A stretch of 64,000 bases of DNA from Vicugna pacos (lineage: Eukaryota > Chordata > Mammalia > Artiodactyla > Camelidae). Made by a program: the position numbers and the translations under genes. The DNA is taken from NCBI RefSeq assembly GCF_048564905.1, contig NC_133018.1, forward strand, positions 1,612,001 through 1,676,000. Reading direction: 5' to 3'. This document shows, piece by piece, positions 48,546 through 64,000 of this stretch (positions are counted from its first letter, which is position 1; every line of letters starts with the position of its first letter). The notes beneath the pieces were generated by a model. The model saw only the letters and a program-made list of their open reading frames with translations, was not told the DNA's origin and made no database searches.

Positions 48546-51500
48546 GGCTTGAGGTACGAATTCTCCAGGGTGACCCCCTGGTTCCCTTGGGGTCAGAGCC
48601 CAGAGCCATCCTCAGAACCTCCACTAGGTAGGGTGGTCGGGCCCTCCAGCAAGGACACTAGGCATGGTGCCCAGGTCCTGGGCTCCCCACCCCAAGGATG
48701 GCCAGGAGCTCCTGTATCACAGGGCTGGGGGTGGCAGATGCCAACAGGCTTGGGGCTGAGCTGGATCAGTGGGAGGGAGGAGGTGCTGCCCCCCAGAGTG
48801 AAGTCAGGGGACACAAGAGGCCATCCCAGGGCAGCTTCTGGGCATAAAGCACCAGCTCAAGGGAGACTGGTGGGCACCCAAGGGCACCATCACAACCACA
48901 CATGGGGCAGCCGCTGGCTCCTATGTGGGGCCAGGCCAGAAGTCAGGGCAGCTACTCTTAAAGCTGGGCTGTTGATAGGAAGGAGGGGACCCTGGAAGTT
49001 GACATGGGGGCTGTGGGGGGCCCCTGACGAGGCTGGGAGAGCCCCCAGGTGCCCTGCCTGAAGTCAGCCCCTCTCAGGCCGGAGGACCCTGTGGGATGCT
49101 CAGGATCCCACCCCGCTTTGCCTGAGGGAGTGGAGCCCTCAGTGTGTGTGCCCCAGGAGGGCTGCTGCTCCCCAGGGAATCTGGGTTACACGTGCGTGTC
49201 TGAGTGGCAAGATATTGAATCCACTGGAGCAGTCCCCCTGCTGGAGGGTCTGGCCTCTAGGTCCTGCTCGGGGGTGACGGGCTCTGAGGTTTGGTTGGTT
49301 GATTGAAGCAGGGGCCACGGGCTGGGACCCCAGTGCGATTGACATGCCAGCACCGTGTGTTGCTGAGAGGGTGCAGTCTGGGTGGGGGTGCTGGAAGGAC
49401 TTACCCCGCAACGCCAGCTCGTCCTCTGCAGGGGCTCCAGGGGACATGCCTTCCCCGCAGCTGCAAGGGGCACCCACATCCTTGGAAAGCTCTGTGATCA
49501 CTCTTCCCTGAAGGTCGGAAGCTTCACTGGGAACAGGGAACCCGGGCTAGCAGGACCTCATGGTGGACAGTGGGGTCCAGGGCTGTAGGTGTGGGCTAGT
49601 GACCCTGTATCCTAGGAAAGGGGCTGACTGGCGGCTGCTGAGCCCTGGCTGGTCCATGTGCACGGAACAGGCGTCTGACCCCGGCCACCCAGACAGGCAG
49701 GTATCTGCCCCTCGGTCAGACCCCGGCATCCGCCGTGTGAGCTGTTATCGCCTGAGCTCCCCACAGCCCCTTCCCTCCCCGGGGGCTGTGCGCTGTCCCG
49801 GCAGACAGACAGACCTTACTGCTGGCCTGCTGGACAGAGGTCCTGCTGGGTGTCCTCCATCACCTCTAGGAAGGGCCATGCCAGCCCCTGTGTGTTCTAT
49901 ACCCATGGCCAGGCCACCAGGATGTGGGGGAACATCACTAGTGTCAGAAAGGAGGGCAGCTCTGTTTAGGCAGCAGCAGCTGGAACCTCGTCAGACATAG
50001 ACAAGGAGGCGTGTGCGGGGTGTCTTCCGGGCACCACATTCCACTCAGGACACCGCCCTCCACTTTCTCCATGTGAGGTGCCGTTTGCTGACATGCTGGA
50101 GGCCATGCTCATCTCCGGAGGAAGACCTGCCCAACCTGCCCCACTGGGCTCCCACATGTGCCCCCGACCCCCAGCAAAGCGTGATGTCCTGGCCAGCGTC
50201 CCTCTGTGGGAGCCTGTCCTGGAGACGGGACCAGAGGTGACGGCAGCCACAGCAGCTGCTAAACTGCAAGGGACTCTGTCTCAGAACCTGCCTGGCTTCA
50301 CTGTAGCACAGCCATGAACCGCAGGGAGACTGGTGCCGACGTCCATCCTCACTGCTGCTCTCCGGAGGGGGCTGCTTGGCAGGGAAGGGGGCTGAGCCCC
50401 GTCAGTCCTTCTGCAGGTCCTTCCGCAGCTGTGGCCCTGAGCCACCAGGCGCCAGGCAGTGCCCTGGCTGAGGATGGGGTACCCCTGCCCGTTTGTGTCT
50501 GTGTGGTCAGCTTGGCTGTCCTTTGGCAGAATCACTGAATTTATAAAAGCAGCCATGGAAGCGTGCGCCTGGGATGAGGGACAGGGCAGCACAAGAGCGT
50601 GAGGAGCATGAGGGCCAGTGATGCCCCAGAGAGTGGGGGCTGCTGCGTCTCTTCTCCAAGGATGACCAGCACTCCAGCAGACTTGGACGCAGACTGGAGT
50701 CGTCTGGATCTGGCCCCACCTGTGTCAGAGGCACCCACAGGGCTGACCCCGTGCTGGGCTCTGGGCTTCCGCCAAGGCCACGTGCTGTGGCCGGTGTCCC
50801 GGGGTGCCTTGTGGCCGAATCTCCGTGTGTGGGCACAGGTCTGGCTGTGACAGCCCCATCAGCCCTGTGTGCCTGACACAGCCCTCAGACCTCGAGCCCG
50901 CGGGCTGTGGGCCGGGTTCAGGCGCAGGCAGGCTCCTCAGCCTCCAGGCCTGTGGGCGCCAGGCGGAGGGCGCCCACTACCCTGGAACCATCATGAGGCC
51001 CCAACTTACATGGCAGCAGATCGCCAAGGACCTGCCCAGCCTCAAACCCCAACAGCTCAATAAGAAACAGGGCCCCGCTGGATGCCCAGCCCAGCCCAGG
51101 AGGATGCTGCATGTGGGCAAAACCCCGGGTTGTCCTGGTCATATCCACAGCCGAGTCCTTCCCCAGAGCTGCCCCATGCAGGAGGCCGGCCACCTGTGGG
51201 ACCCACGCGGGCAGGATGGGTCTCCAGCATCCTGTCCATCCGAGTGGGCTCAGAGTGGCCCGGCCTCCGCCAACAGGAGCCTCCTGGCGCCGTGTGCACC
51301 CTCAGGGCCATGCCTCCAACACCCTGGATGGCTGCTTCTGTTCCTTCCCACGCAGCGGAAATCACAGCAGCCCCAGCGGCTGCTGCGAGGTGAGTGGGGT
51401 GCGGCGGAGGGCAGCCCGCCAGGGCTTCACCCGCAGCAGGGAGTCCCCCAGGCCCGACAGGGCTGCAGAGGCTGCTCTGGGCGCCTGCAGCTGGGGCGGA

Positions 51501-52300
51501 GAGTGGGCACCTCTTGTTCTCGTTTCACCACAATACAAAGGACCCCCCTCAGATGTTCCCCCACAGGCAGTAAAACCTGTCAAGTCAGGTGCAGGCGTTG
51601 CTCCTCCATCGGTAAACGGACACTAGTGAGCTGGCTCCTGCCAGGCCTCCTGCCCCCTCTTTAGGCATGTGGGCACGGGGTAGGGCGCTGCTCACGAGGG
51701 CACCTTCAGGGGGCCCTCAGCATGGCGGACTTGGAGTCATTCTTCCATGGGGGAACTGAGGGCTCGGCCAGTGAGCCAGGTGGGCGCCTGGAGCCTTCCT
51801 TACTGGTACTGGCAGGAGGGCATAGACCCCACCTCCTAATGCGGGAGTTAGCAAGAGTGCAGCCTTCATAAAGTGAGACCCCAGACCTGCGGACAGAGCC
51901 AGGGTGGGGACTGCGTGCCCAGTCCTCCTCCCGTCCGCAGGTGGAGCGCCCTGCCGCCCTCTCCCTCCAGCTACGCACGCCCCTCCTTCAGCCCTGCTCT
52001 CCAAGGACGTTTCTCATCCCAGCCTGTCAGGACCGCCGTCCATGTGAAGCCAGAGCCCCTCATCCCAGGGGAGATGCCAAGGGTCAGACTGAAGATGACC
52101 AGGAGGGACAGGGCTGTGGTTCAGAGCTCCTGACCCTGTGGGGAGGCTTTTTCTGGGCCGGGGGCAGCCCCTGTGAGAAGTCACCAGGCCCTCATGGGCT
52201 GGGTGGGGCCCAAGCTGAGCTCCCACGACCTTGTCGGCTGCCGCCTGCCCGGGGCCCCACCAAGGACTCACTGCAGGAGGGGAGAAGCGGCTCCCTGGGT
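48546..52300. other. Intergenic sequence between convergent genes
   Basis: GC-rich with no supported exon. In human, some TBX1 isoforms use terminal exons downstream of the exon found here at 60.4 kb. I looked on the minus strand for a matching tail and did not recognise one. Confidence 0.35.
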
Positions 52301-52309
52301 CCCATTAGA

Positions 52310-52565
52310 ACGCGTTCACATGTAAGTTAGTCTTGTCCTTCTCTTAAATATTTGGAAGTGTTTCTAAAGAATTTACAAACAACGTGTAAGTGTTGGGGAA
52401 ATTTTGGTGTATTACGTCCATAAGTTGTGATTTAGTAACTGAGTTACAATTGGCTGTGGAGGGAATTCTCACTACATGACGTACGCTTTGTGGATCTTGA
52501 GAATTTACTGAACAATTGACATTGTGTTTATTTTGGAAATTTCAAGCACAGACCTAAAGGAGGGG
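52310..52565. promoter_or_regulatory. AT-rich island with perfect 13-bp palindrome
   Basis: AT-rich sequence without a recognised repeat family. GTAACTGAGTTAC at 52435-52447 is a perfect palindrome around a central G. TTACGTCC nearby is CRE/bZIP-like. Possible intergenic regulatory element. Confidence 0.35.
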
Positions 52566-53409
52566 AAACGGCAGCCCTGGAGCCAGCGTGCGGCTTCAAC
52601 CTGACCCTTCGACGTGAAGCAGCGGCCTCCCAGGCTCCAGGTATCAGGTGAGCTCCTGGACGCCCAGCCCGGAACAGGGGTGCCAGCCCAGAAGGGGGCA
52701 CCAGCCCAGCAGCCGGGCCTGGAGGAGTCCTCTCTGAACGTGTGTCTGCTCGTGGGCCAGATGGAGCCCAGGGTGCTGAGACAGATGCTCAGCTGGCCAG
52801 GAGGGGCGAGGAGGAGGGACCAGCAAAAGCCCGGGTTCCCAGGGTCAGGGTCAGGATGGGCAGACTTTCCTGGTAGTTCTGGCAGTGCCCACCGGGGTCC
52901 GTGAAAGCTCACTCCTATCCCAGCAGGCATCTTCTGTCCCACCAGTTGGACTGGCCAGGCACACTGGCCACTTCTGGGGGTCTGGACCCCACACCCAGAC
53001 TCTAGCTGGGGGCCAGACTGCCTGTCTCACGGGGAGCCGGGTCCCCAGGCCCAAGGGGACTCGGCCTGGTGGCAGCACAGTGGGAGGGCAGCCCCCTCGG
53101 GAGGGCGCTCACCCATCCAGCTGCCGCCCAGCCACGTGCCAGGCCGCGCCAAGGCTCAGCGCAGTTGGGCCGCCCCGAGGGCTGACCCTGACCATGACCC
53201 TGTAACGTCTGCCCTGATGAGTCTGTGTTGTGGGCGCCCTGTGCCTCCACCCACAGCATGACAGCAAAGGTGTCTCCAGATGCTGCCGGAGGCCTCTGGG
53301 GACAAAACTGCCACGCGAAACACCACAGGTTTAGAGGCAGGTGAGGACCGACTTCATCAAGTCAAGATGAACAGCATGGTTTTTGCAGACTCTGGATGGT
53401 CCCAGGGTT

Positions 53410-54150
53410 TTAGTTGTTAAATAGACATAAATGCGTTACAAACCATCCCATCTTAACCACCTTTAAGTGCACGGCGTAGCGGCATTAAGTACATTCACAC
53501 TGTTGTGCAGCCGCCACCACCAGAACTTTTCATCCTTCCCAGCTGACACTATCTCCACCAACCATTAACCCCACTCCCTCCCCCGGCCCCACCCCCACCG
53601 TCCGACTGTGTGAATCTGACAACTCCAGGGACCTCACATAAGTGAAATCACATAGGACTTGTCCTTTTGTGTCCGACTAATTTCCTCGAGTGTCACGGTC
53701 CATCTATGTTGTGTGTCAGAATGTCCTTTTTATGATGCAGTAATATTCCACTGTATGGACAGACCACGTCTTTCATCCACTGATCAGCTGCTGACAGTTG
53801 TGTGTGCTGCTGTGAATGTGGGTGGGCAAGTTATCAGGTCCAGCTCCTGCTTCCGGTTCTCCAGGCTGTGCACCTACGAGTGGGATTGCAGGCTCCTGTG
53901 GGGCTTCTATGTTTAACTTTTTGAGAAAGCTCCACACTGTTTTCCGCGGCATCTCCACCATCTTTCATTCCCTCCAACAGGGCACGGGGTTTCTGTCCAC
54001 CTTCCTCCAGCATCTCTTCTTTTCTGCTTGTTTGGTTTCGTTTTGGTAATAGCCATCAGTCTTAACTGGTATGGAGTGGTCTCTTGCTGTGGTTTAACTC
54101 AGGTTTTTCATTCATTGTAGGTTATTTTCTGGGTGTTCACGTGACAGGAT
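53410..54150 (-). mobile_element. L1 3' part, antisense
   Basis: Antisense L1 3'-end phrases are clear on the plus strand: 'AGTAATATTCCACTGTATGG' near 53741, 'CACCTACGAGTGGGATTGCA' near 53871 and 'TTTAACTTTTTGAGAAAGCT' near 53911. Confidence 0.75.
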
Positions 54151-55950
54151 TTCTTTGTCTTCTGGGAACTTTCTCACTGGGACGAGACACATGCATGGGC
54201 AATAGCTGACCACTGGAGGGACCCAGCAGCTGAGTGCAGGGCAGGCCAGCTTCCAGGAGTGAACGGACCCGCCAGCACAGGGAGGAGGCCTCCCGGCCCC
54301 GCGGCGGCCTGGCCCACCCGAGAGCATCCCCCTTCCTGGCAGCAATGGGGTCAGGATGCCTGAATCCCCGGGGCTCCCGCCCACAGCCCACCCGTTAGAG
54401 GGGCAGGATGGGGACACGGGGGTGATGGAGGAAGGTGGTCGGCCTGCGGCATCTCTGGGGTCAGCTGTGCAGCGCTTGGTGGACAGTGACGGGGCGTCCA
54501 GCTCTCCTGAGGGGGTGCTGACTGCAGTCCTGGGCCCCGCCTCTAAATGGACCCTCCAGGCCAGCTACCCAGAGAGAGGAAGGGCTTGATCACCGGAGCC
54601 AAGGAGGTGAAATGTGCCGGAAGCCACCCAGCCCCACAGGAGGGGGAGCAGGGCCGCCACAGGCCTCCTCAGGGTGCTGGGTCCGCCCCGTCTGTGGAGT
54701 TCCACTGCCCCTCGCTCTTGGGGAGCACTCGCCAGTCTTGCTGCCCAGGGTACACAGCAGCAGCCCTCGCAGGGCCAGTAGCCTCTCCTCGGCCACCCCT
54801 GTGGGAATGGGGACTTTGCCCCAGATGTCCAGAGGCTGCCCCCGGCACAGGCCAGCCTCAGGGTGGTGGGTGTGTGAGTCCATGTGTGCGCATCTGTGTC
54901 CACTTCCTCGCTCAGCTGGCAGTCTGGGGCCCCAGTGTCCCCTGCAGCCCACTGCCCACGTCTGCCAAGGTGCGCGCAGGTGGGGCACAGCCTGGGAGCT
55001 CTGCTCTCTGCAGTTCTGTGCCCAGCAGGCTCTCCCCAGAGATGGGCCCGGCCCAAGAGCTTCCAGGCCAGCCAGCCACATCTTAATGAAGCCGCCTGTT
55101 TCCCTGAGTCCCTCTGAGACCTTACTTACTGTCATCGGAAAGGGATTATTTGCATTGATGGGGCTGCTTCCATACTTTGCTGCATCCCCATGGCCACACT
55201 CACAGGGCTCTGAGTCCCCGGCACCACGTTGGAGGGGAAGAGGGGGCGGCCTTCCGCCTGACCCACACTGCAGATGGACAGTGACACCAACTGGCTGAGG
55301 GACACTATTGTGCCAGGCTCCTTGCAGCCCTGAGCCCCACCGCAGGCCTCATCAGAGCTGGCCGGCCGGGCAGCCCTCGGGCATGCAGGGAGGGGGCCTG
55401 CGGTGGAGACCTCACGTGCCCTCAGGGGAATGCACCCCCTGCCGGGAGAAGGTCCATGTGCAGCCGTGGTCCTTGGGGAGCCCGAGAGTGCCAGCCCTGG
55501 CCACCAACGCCACCTTCACTGCGTGATGAGGTCACAAGAGGTCCTGGGGAAGAATCCAGAAAATGCATTCTGGGATGAAGGTTGAGTCAGAGGTGGGAAA
55601 AAAGGGAGAAGAATCAAGGCCAGGGTGACAGGGAGGAGCCAGGGGAGGTGGCAGGACAGGTGTGCAGGGAGGGGCCGGCCGCTGTGGGGGGCGCTCAGGT
55701 GGGTGGGGTGTCTCCTGGGGGGGCGGGGCTAGCTGTCCTCACCAGGAGAGGCCAGCCCCAGAGCCTCGCAGTCCCTGCCCTGCAGGCGCACACACGTGGC
55801 TGAGAAGACAGAATGCGGCCTCTCCTGGGGTGCAGTGCCACCGAGGAAGAGGCCTTCCCATCAGGGCCAGCCTCTGGGGGCCGCCGGCCCAGGCAGCCTC
55901 ACGACCGGCCGCGGTGGTGGAGGAGAGAGCTGATGCTGACTCTAGGTGAC
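54151..55950. other. Intergenic, nothing recognised
   Basis: GC-rich sequence without supported genes or repeats. Confidence 0.4.
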
Positions 55951-55984
55951 AGAGCTGGCGGAGAAAGGATGTCGATGGTGCCGC

Positions 55985-56230
55985 TCTTCTAATTAAGGAA
56001 CTAAGCTGTTAGAACCTAGGCTTCCCCCTGACGTGGCTGCTTTCAGCAAAATACCTCTGGTTCTGCTGTTTCCCACACACAGACCTGGCAGCAGTTAAAA
56101 TAGAGATGCCGAGATTCCAAAGTTTCATCCCGTGAACCCATCTGGTTTAAAGAAGTACAACAAGTGGGAAAGGGAGTTGAATCAAAGCACAACTTGTGTT
56201 TTCCTAAATACGGAAAGCATGTGAGGTAGG
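55985..56230. promoter_or_regulatory. AT-richer island, weak regulatory candidate
   Basis: Starts with TCTAATTAAGG and contains AGCAAAATACC and TCCTAAATACGG. It lacks any repeat signature that I know. About 3.3 kb beyond the TBX1 3' end. Confidence 0.25.
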
Positions 56231-59200
56231 CCAGCAAACAGCCCCACCCCTCCCGGGGCCCAGGGCTGCCCCCGCAACCCCCCCTCTGCTGGACCCCAGT
56301 CGGGACTCAGAGGCCACTCCAAGGCGGGTGTTGGAGGTGTTGGAGGGGGACAGGGCTGTGCAGAGGTCCCCACGGAGAAGCCGGGTTCTGGACCCTCACA
56401 GAGGACAGGCCTCCCCATTTGCAAGGCACCGGACTCACTCTCCCGGGCTCCGCCTCCCTCTGGCTGCCTGCACAGGCTTTGATCTGCAGCACACCTGGAG
56501 ACCAGTGCCTCCCCCCAGCAGCGTCACACGTGTCCCACACCCACTGTGGGCTCCTCTGCTGGGCAGAAGGGGGCTGCAGGGGCCCTCCCTCCTCAACTCC
56601 AGGCCCCAGGAGCTGGATCTCAGCTCACGGCCCCACGAGGCTTCCCCGGGGGGCTGTGTAACCCACCCCTCCAAGACATTTGTCACCAGACTGCTGTACC
56701 CATAGCTCACCGGGCACCTCATCCCCTAAGGGCCTTTGGGGTCCCCAGCCTCACCCGAGTGTGGTGCAGGGGTCCATCCAGCGCGTCCTCACACCAGTGA
56801 GCAGTTCTGTGGGGTCACAGGGCTCCTACATAGGGGCCCTGGGCACATAGAGGAAGGGGGCTTGCGGGGTGCACTGGGCAAGTCTCCAGAACCACCAGCC
56901 GCTTGTGCCAGGGCACCGGGAGGGACGGGCAGTTCCCTGAGCCATCCCAGGGGCTGGACGGCTCACATCCCAGACAGAGGCTCCAGGATCATGGGAGATG
57001 TCCCACCACGTCCCAGAGTCCTTGGGTCCCCGAGGCCCCGATGAGGGGCCAAATGTGTGAAAGGGGAGCGGATAGGCCCCACCTGCCTCCACTTGCTCAA
57101 GGTCACCTCTTTCCCACAGTGGATGTCCATCATTTTCAGAAAAGCTTCAAGACTGAAGGACCAAAAAAAAAAGACTGAAGGACCCTCTGGTCCAAGCTCT
57201 CGTCCTCCCCAGCAGCTGTACATCTGGAGAGAGCGAGGGGAGCAGTGCAGGCCTCTGGGCCAACGGGGAGCCCAGAGGAAGATGCTCTGGGGGGCCCACG
57301 AGATGCAGGTGGAATAGGATCTGGGCCCCACACAGCACGGCTCAGAGGCATGGCCAAGCAGGAATGAGGGGCTGGAAGAGGGAGAGGACAGTCACAGGAG
57401 GACAAGGATTGTCCGGGGAAGGTCAGACTGCACCTGCAGTGGGGGGGGGAGCACACCTAGCCCTTGTTTCAGGGACGAGGGCCCGAGATGGCCCGAGCGC
57501 CACTCTGAAATGTGGAGTGCATGGCAGAAGCTGGATGACCCTAGCCAGCCCTTCCCTGTGACCCCCAGGATGAAAGTGATAGCAGCCTGTGGCGGTGGCA
57601 GATAGCAGGGCACCCACCTGAGAACCAGCAGTTGCCCTTCACGGGGACTGGATGCTGGTCAGCAATAGAGACCTGGCCAGCACAGCATGGTTGGCCAGGC
57701 ACTCAGCTCACCATGCCAATGTCACTTGCTCCCAGCCAGGCAAAGGCCTCCACAGGGGCCGTGGGGAGGAAACCACACTCTGGGGCTGCTCCCCAGGCCG
57801 GGCAAGCATCTGTAGTGTCCGCCCACCAGCCGCCTGGCAGGGGGCCTGCTGTTCACCTTGATTCCATTCCCGATCCTTAGCGTGTGAGTGGCCCCCGTGC
57901 CGGACAGCAGTGCAGCTCTGCATCTCAAATGGGTGGCGATCTTGGGAGCGGGCTGTGCACACGGGTGCGTCCTCTTACCTGCAAACACCATCGTTAGTGT
58001 TGGGGAGCTTCTCCTCACTTCAGCTTTGATGTCTGCAACCATGGTTCCCATCCCAAGCCCCCAGCCCCCACGGTCTGGATGGTTCAGGGAAGAGGGAGGC
58101 CCGAGAACCAGTGTCTGCAGGGGAGACCAGCTCAGCTGGGCAGACCACTGCCCATCACTCCTGCAGGCCTCCCAGGACAAGGTGGGTGCCAGGTGCACTC
58201 ATGACCCCAAGCAGGGAGCCCATTGACACAGCAGGCTTGCCCAGAGGGAGCCCTGCAGTTGGGGGTGGACGGGTGCCCATCAGGGCTAGGTGTCCAGGGC
58301 CGCCCTTAGGAGTGTGTTCCTGATGCTACGTCCAGGGAGCTGCTGGCCAGATGCTGCGAGTCTTCATGCCCTGGTGCAGGTGCTCTGTGAAGCTCTGAGG
58401 GGCCCTGGCTCCAGAGCTCACCCCTCAGCAGCTTTGGTTGCCCCCTCCCTTCCTAGACCTGCCTCTCAGGAACAGGTCCTGCCATCCGACTGCTAAGCTC
58501 TTGGTCACTTCCCGCCACCAGGGCAAACGCATCTGGAAAAAAAAAGAGTACAGCCCAGAGCGGACATCAGGAAATGCCTGGCCGGGCCCTCAGAGAGGTG
58601 GCACCAGGCTGCCAGGGCCACATGGCAGCAGTTGTCACGAACACACTGGGACAGGCACAGAAGGGGGACAGAACCTCAGCCACTCGCACTTCCCATCCAT
58701 CTCGTGTCCAAGCCGGCAGCCTTGACGGTGACCGCCGTCCATCAGCACTTCCTGCCTGGACTCAGGAAGGGAGGGATCAAAGGGTTCCTCTGGCCCCATC
58801 CCTGGTGTTGAGCTGATGGGGAGAGGTCCCTCACCACCTGGCCTGGGAAAAACGCTTCACAGGCAGGTTTCAAGATGACTCATGACCACTGTCATTGTGC
58901 CTCCGTCCAGGTCACTCCATGGGGACACTCACAGTGAATAAAGTCAATAAACAGGGGAAAACGCAGGCCTGGGCCGGGGCCAGACTGGGAAACGCTACCA
59001 GAGCAGAACTGTCTGTTTTTGTCTTTCCCGAACAGAGTCAGGGCTTTCCCTCTTCCCCTCCTGCCCCCAGCGGACAGTGTCCTGTCCTGTGTGATGGTGA
59101 CTGTTGTCCTGCCTTCTGTAGAAAAAACACAGGCATCTGTCCTGAGAACAGGCCAGGAGTGGGGGCCCAAGTCCTCAAGAGGGAAACGTCCGGGTGAGGA

Positions 59201-59500
59201 ATTTAAGTAACAAGGTCCCTTGCACACCTGGGATGAAGGAGACTCGGCAGCACAACCAGGGGGAGGCTGGGCTGGGGACGCAAGGTGGAAGTGGGGGCGG
59301 GGCGCACGGACTAGCCGGGAGAGGTCGCTGGGAGGCGTGGCCTGGGAGGGGGCTGGGAGGAGGGGCTCGGAGCGCACTGCAGGGACCCCCGCCCCGCGCA
59401 GAGCCCGACCTTCGGACTGTGGGGACGTGGCTGAGGGGACCGCGAGTCCCCGAGTCGAACAGAACTCGCTCTCCCCAAGACATCCCGCGCGATGTAACTG
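56231..59500. other. Intergenic between AT-richer island and TBX1 3' end
   Basis: GC-rich. Two AATAAA-type hexamers near 58937-58950 have no gene attached. The only repeat noted is the short duplication at 57149-57184. Confidence 0.4.
57149..57184 (+). repeat. 14-bp direct duplication around an A-run
   Basis: AAGACTGAAGGACC at 57149-57162 recurs at 57171-57184, with eight further A between. It has the form of a target-site duplication around a bare poly(A) tail. Confidence 0.8.
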
Positions 59501-59524
59501 GACGCAAAGAAATGGACACTCAGG

Positions 59525-59902
59525 CAGCTTCCAAAAGAGGCGAAACCGTTTATCAAGTCGGCGCCGGCACGGTTATCTACAGTATCTACAAATATCTACA
59601 AGTCTCTACACCGCCTGCAGACAGGGTTCTCGGGTCGTCTACACTGCAGCTGCCAGCTGGGCCGGGGGAGGACGCGGTCTCGCGGAGAACAATAAATATC
59701 ACTTCCTTCCGCCGCGAACCGCGCACTTTGGCACTGGCGGCGCGGACCCGGGGAGGGACCCGCAGTGGCCCCGGGGCCAGGGCACCAAGTCCTTGGACGG
59801 CTCTGGGTCTGGCGGGAGGAGGGCCCGATGGCTTGGAGGCCGGGGAAGGGGCACCGCGGTGGTCCACGCTGGGTGGACCGGACCCACGGGCGGGCACCCG
59901 CA
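59525..59902 (-). terminator. TBX1: TBX1 isoform C 3' UTR with probable polyadenylation signal
   Basis: On the minus strand the UTR runs about 350 nt after the stop to a GATAAA variant hexamer at 59554-59549, with cleavage inferred near 59530. No canonical AATAAA was seen closer. Three TGTAGATA motifs (minus strand) lie just upstream of the hexamer at 59600-59574. Confidence 0.5.
59574..59600 (-). promoter_or_regulatory. TBX1: Three tandem UGUAGAUA motifs in TBX1 3' UTR
   Basis: TGTAGATA occurs at 59600-59593, 59590-59583 and 59581-59574 on the minus strand, separated by two bases and one base. UGUANAUA is the Pumilio (PUM1/2) binding consensus. The same DNA contains AGATA (GATA-factor-like) cores. 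Confidence 0.5.

Positions 59903-64000
<4,098 letters not shown>

Noticed and set aside
58930-58955. Polyadenylation site of an unannotated plus-strand gene (two AATAAA hexamers)
   Set aside because: No upstream exon on the plus strand could be supported between GNB1L and this point.

Overview
The window is mammalian nuclear DNA. It has spliced genes with GT-AG introns, a CpG-island promoter, old L1 LINEs and MaLR LTR fossils. Two tRNA-derived SINEs on the minus strand (about 23.57-23.68 kb and 24.15-24.28 kb) have the tRNA-like head and the TAATTACCTCCCCC-type end that I know from the camelid VIC-1 family. I therefore infer a camelid (camel, llama or alpaca group). Gene content and order match human 22q11.2, the DiGeorge / velocardiofacial interval, read in the opposite direction: RTL10 and GNB1L on the plus strand, facing TBX1 on the minus strand.

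Layout. 0-3 kb is GC-rich sequence with no gene that I can support. 3.1-6.6 kb is a block of old L1 with one MaLR LTR. 7.05-8.2 kb is a CpG island, probably the common promoter and non-coding first exon of GNB1L and RTL10. 9.87-11.1 kb is a broken copy of RTL10 (gag-derived), followed by its 3' flank, which shares an exact 146-bp direct repeat with the RTL10 span. 12-20.8 kb is the first GNB1L intron, with LTR fossils, an inverted repeat, an AT-rich homeodomain-motif island at 18.1 kb and a short GGCCCC array. 20.8-27 kb is mostly minus-strand L1 carrying the two camelid SINEs. 30.8-48.34 kb holds all six coding exons of GNB1L, which join without any frame problem into 325 codons. 48.5-59.5 kb lies between the two convergent genes and has one L1 remnant at 53.4-54.15 kb. 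59.5-63.2 kb on the minus strand holds the last six coding exons of TBX1, from the middle of the T-box to the C-terminal tail. The 5' exons lie beyond the window end.

How the parts relate. GNB1L is a WD40 adaptor protein and TBX1 is a T-box transcription factor. They are neighbours, not an operon. GNB1L introns hold several AT-rich islands rich in TAATTA motifs inside otherwise GC-rich DNA. These look like conserved non-coding elements and could act on TBX1, but that is inference. I found no prokaryotic-type system, CRISPR array or new gene family. The most useful second looks are the RTL10 loss, the 146-bp duplication, the 18.1-kb island and the triple UGUAGAUA cluster in the TBX1 3' UTR. 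All identifications were made by reading the sequence and from memory of the families. No database search was run.
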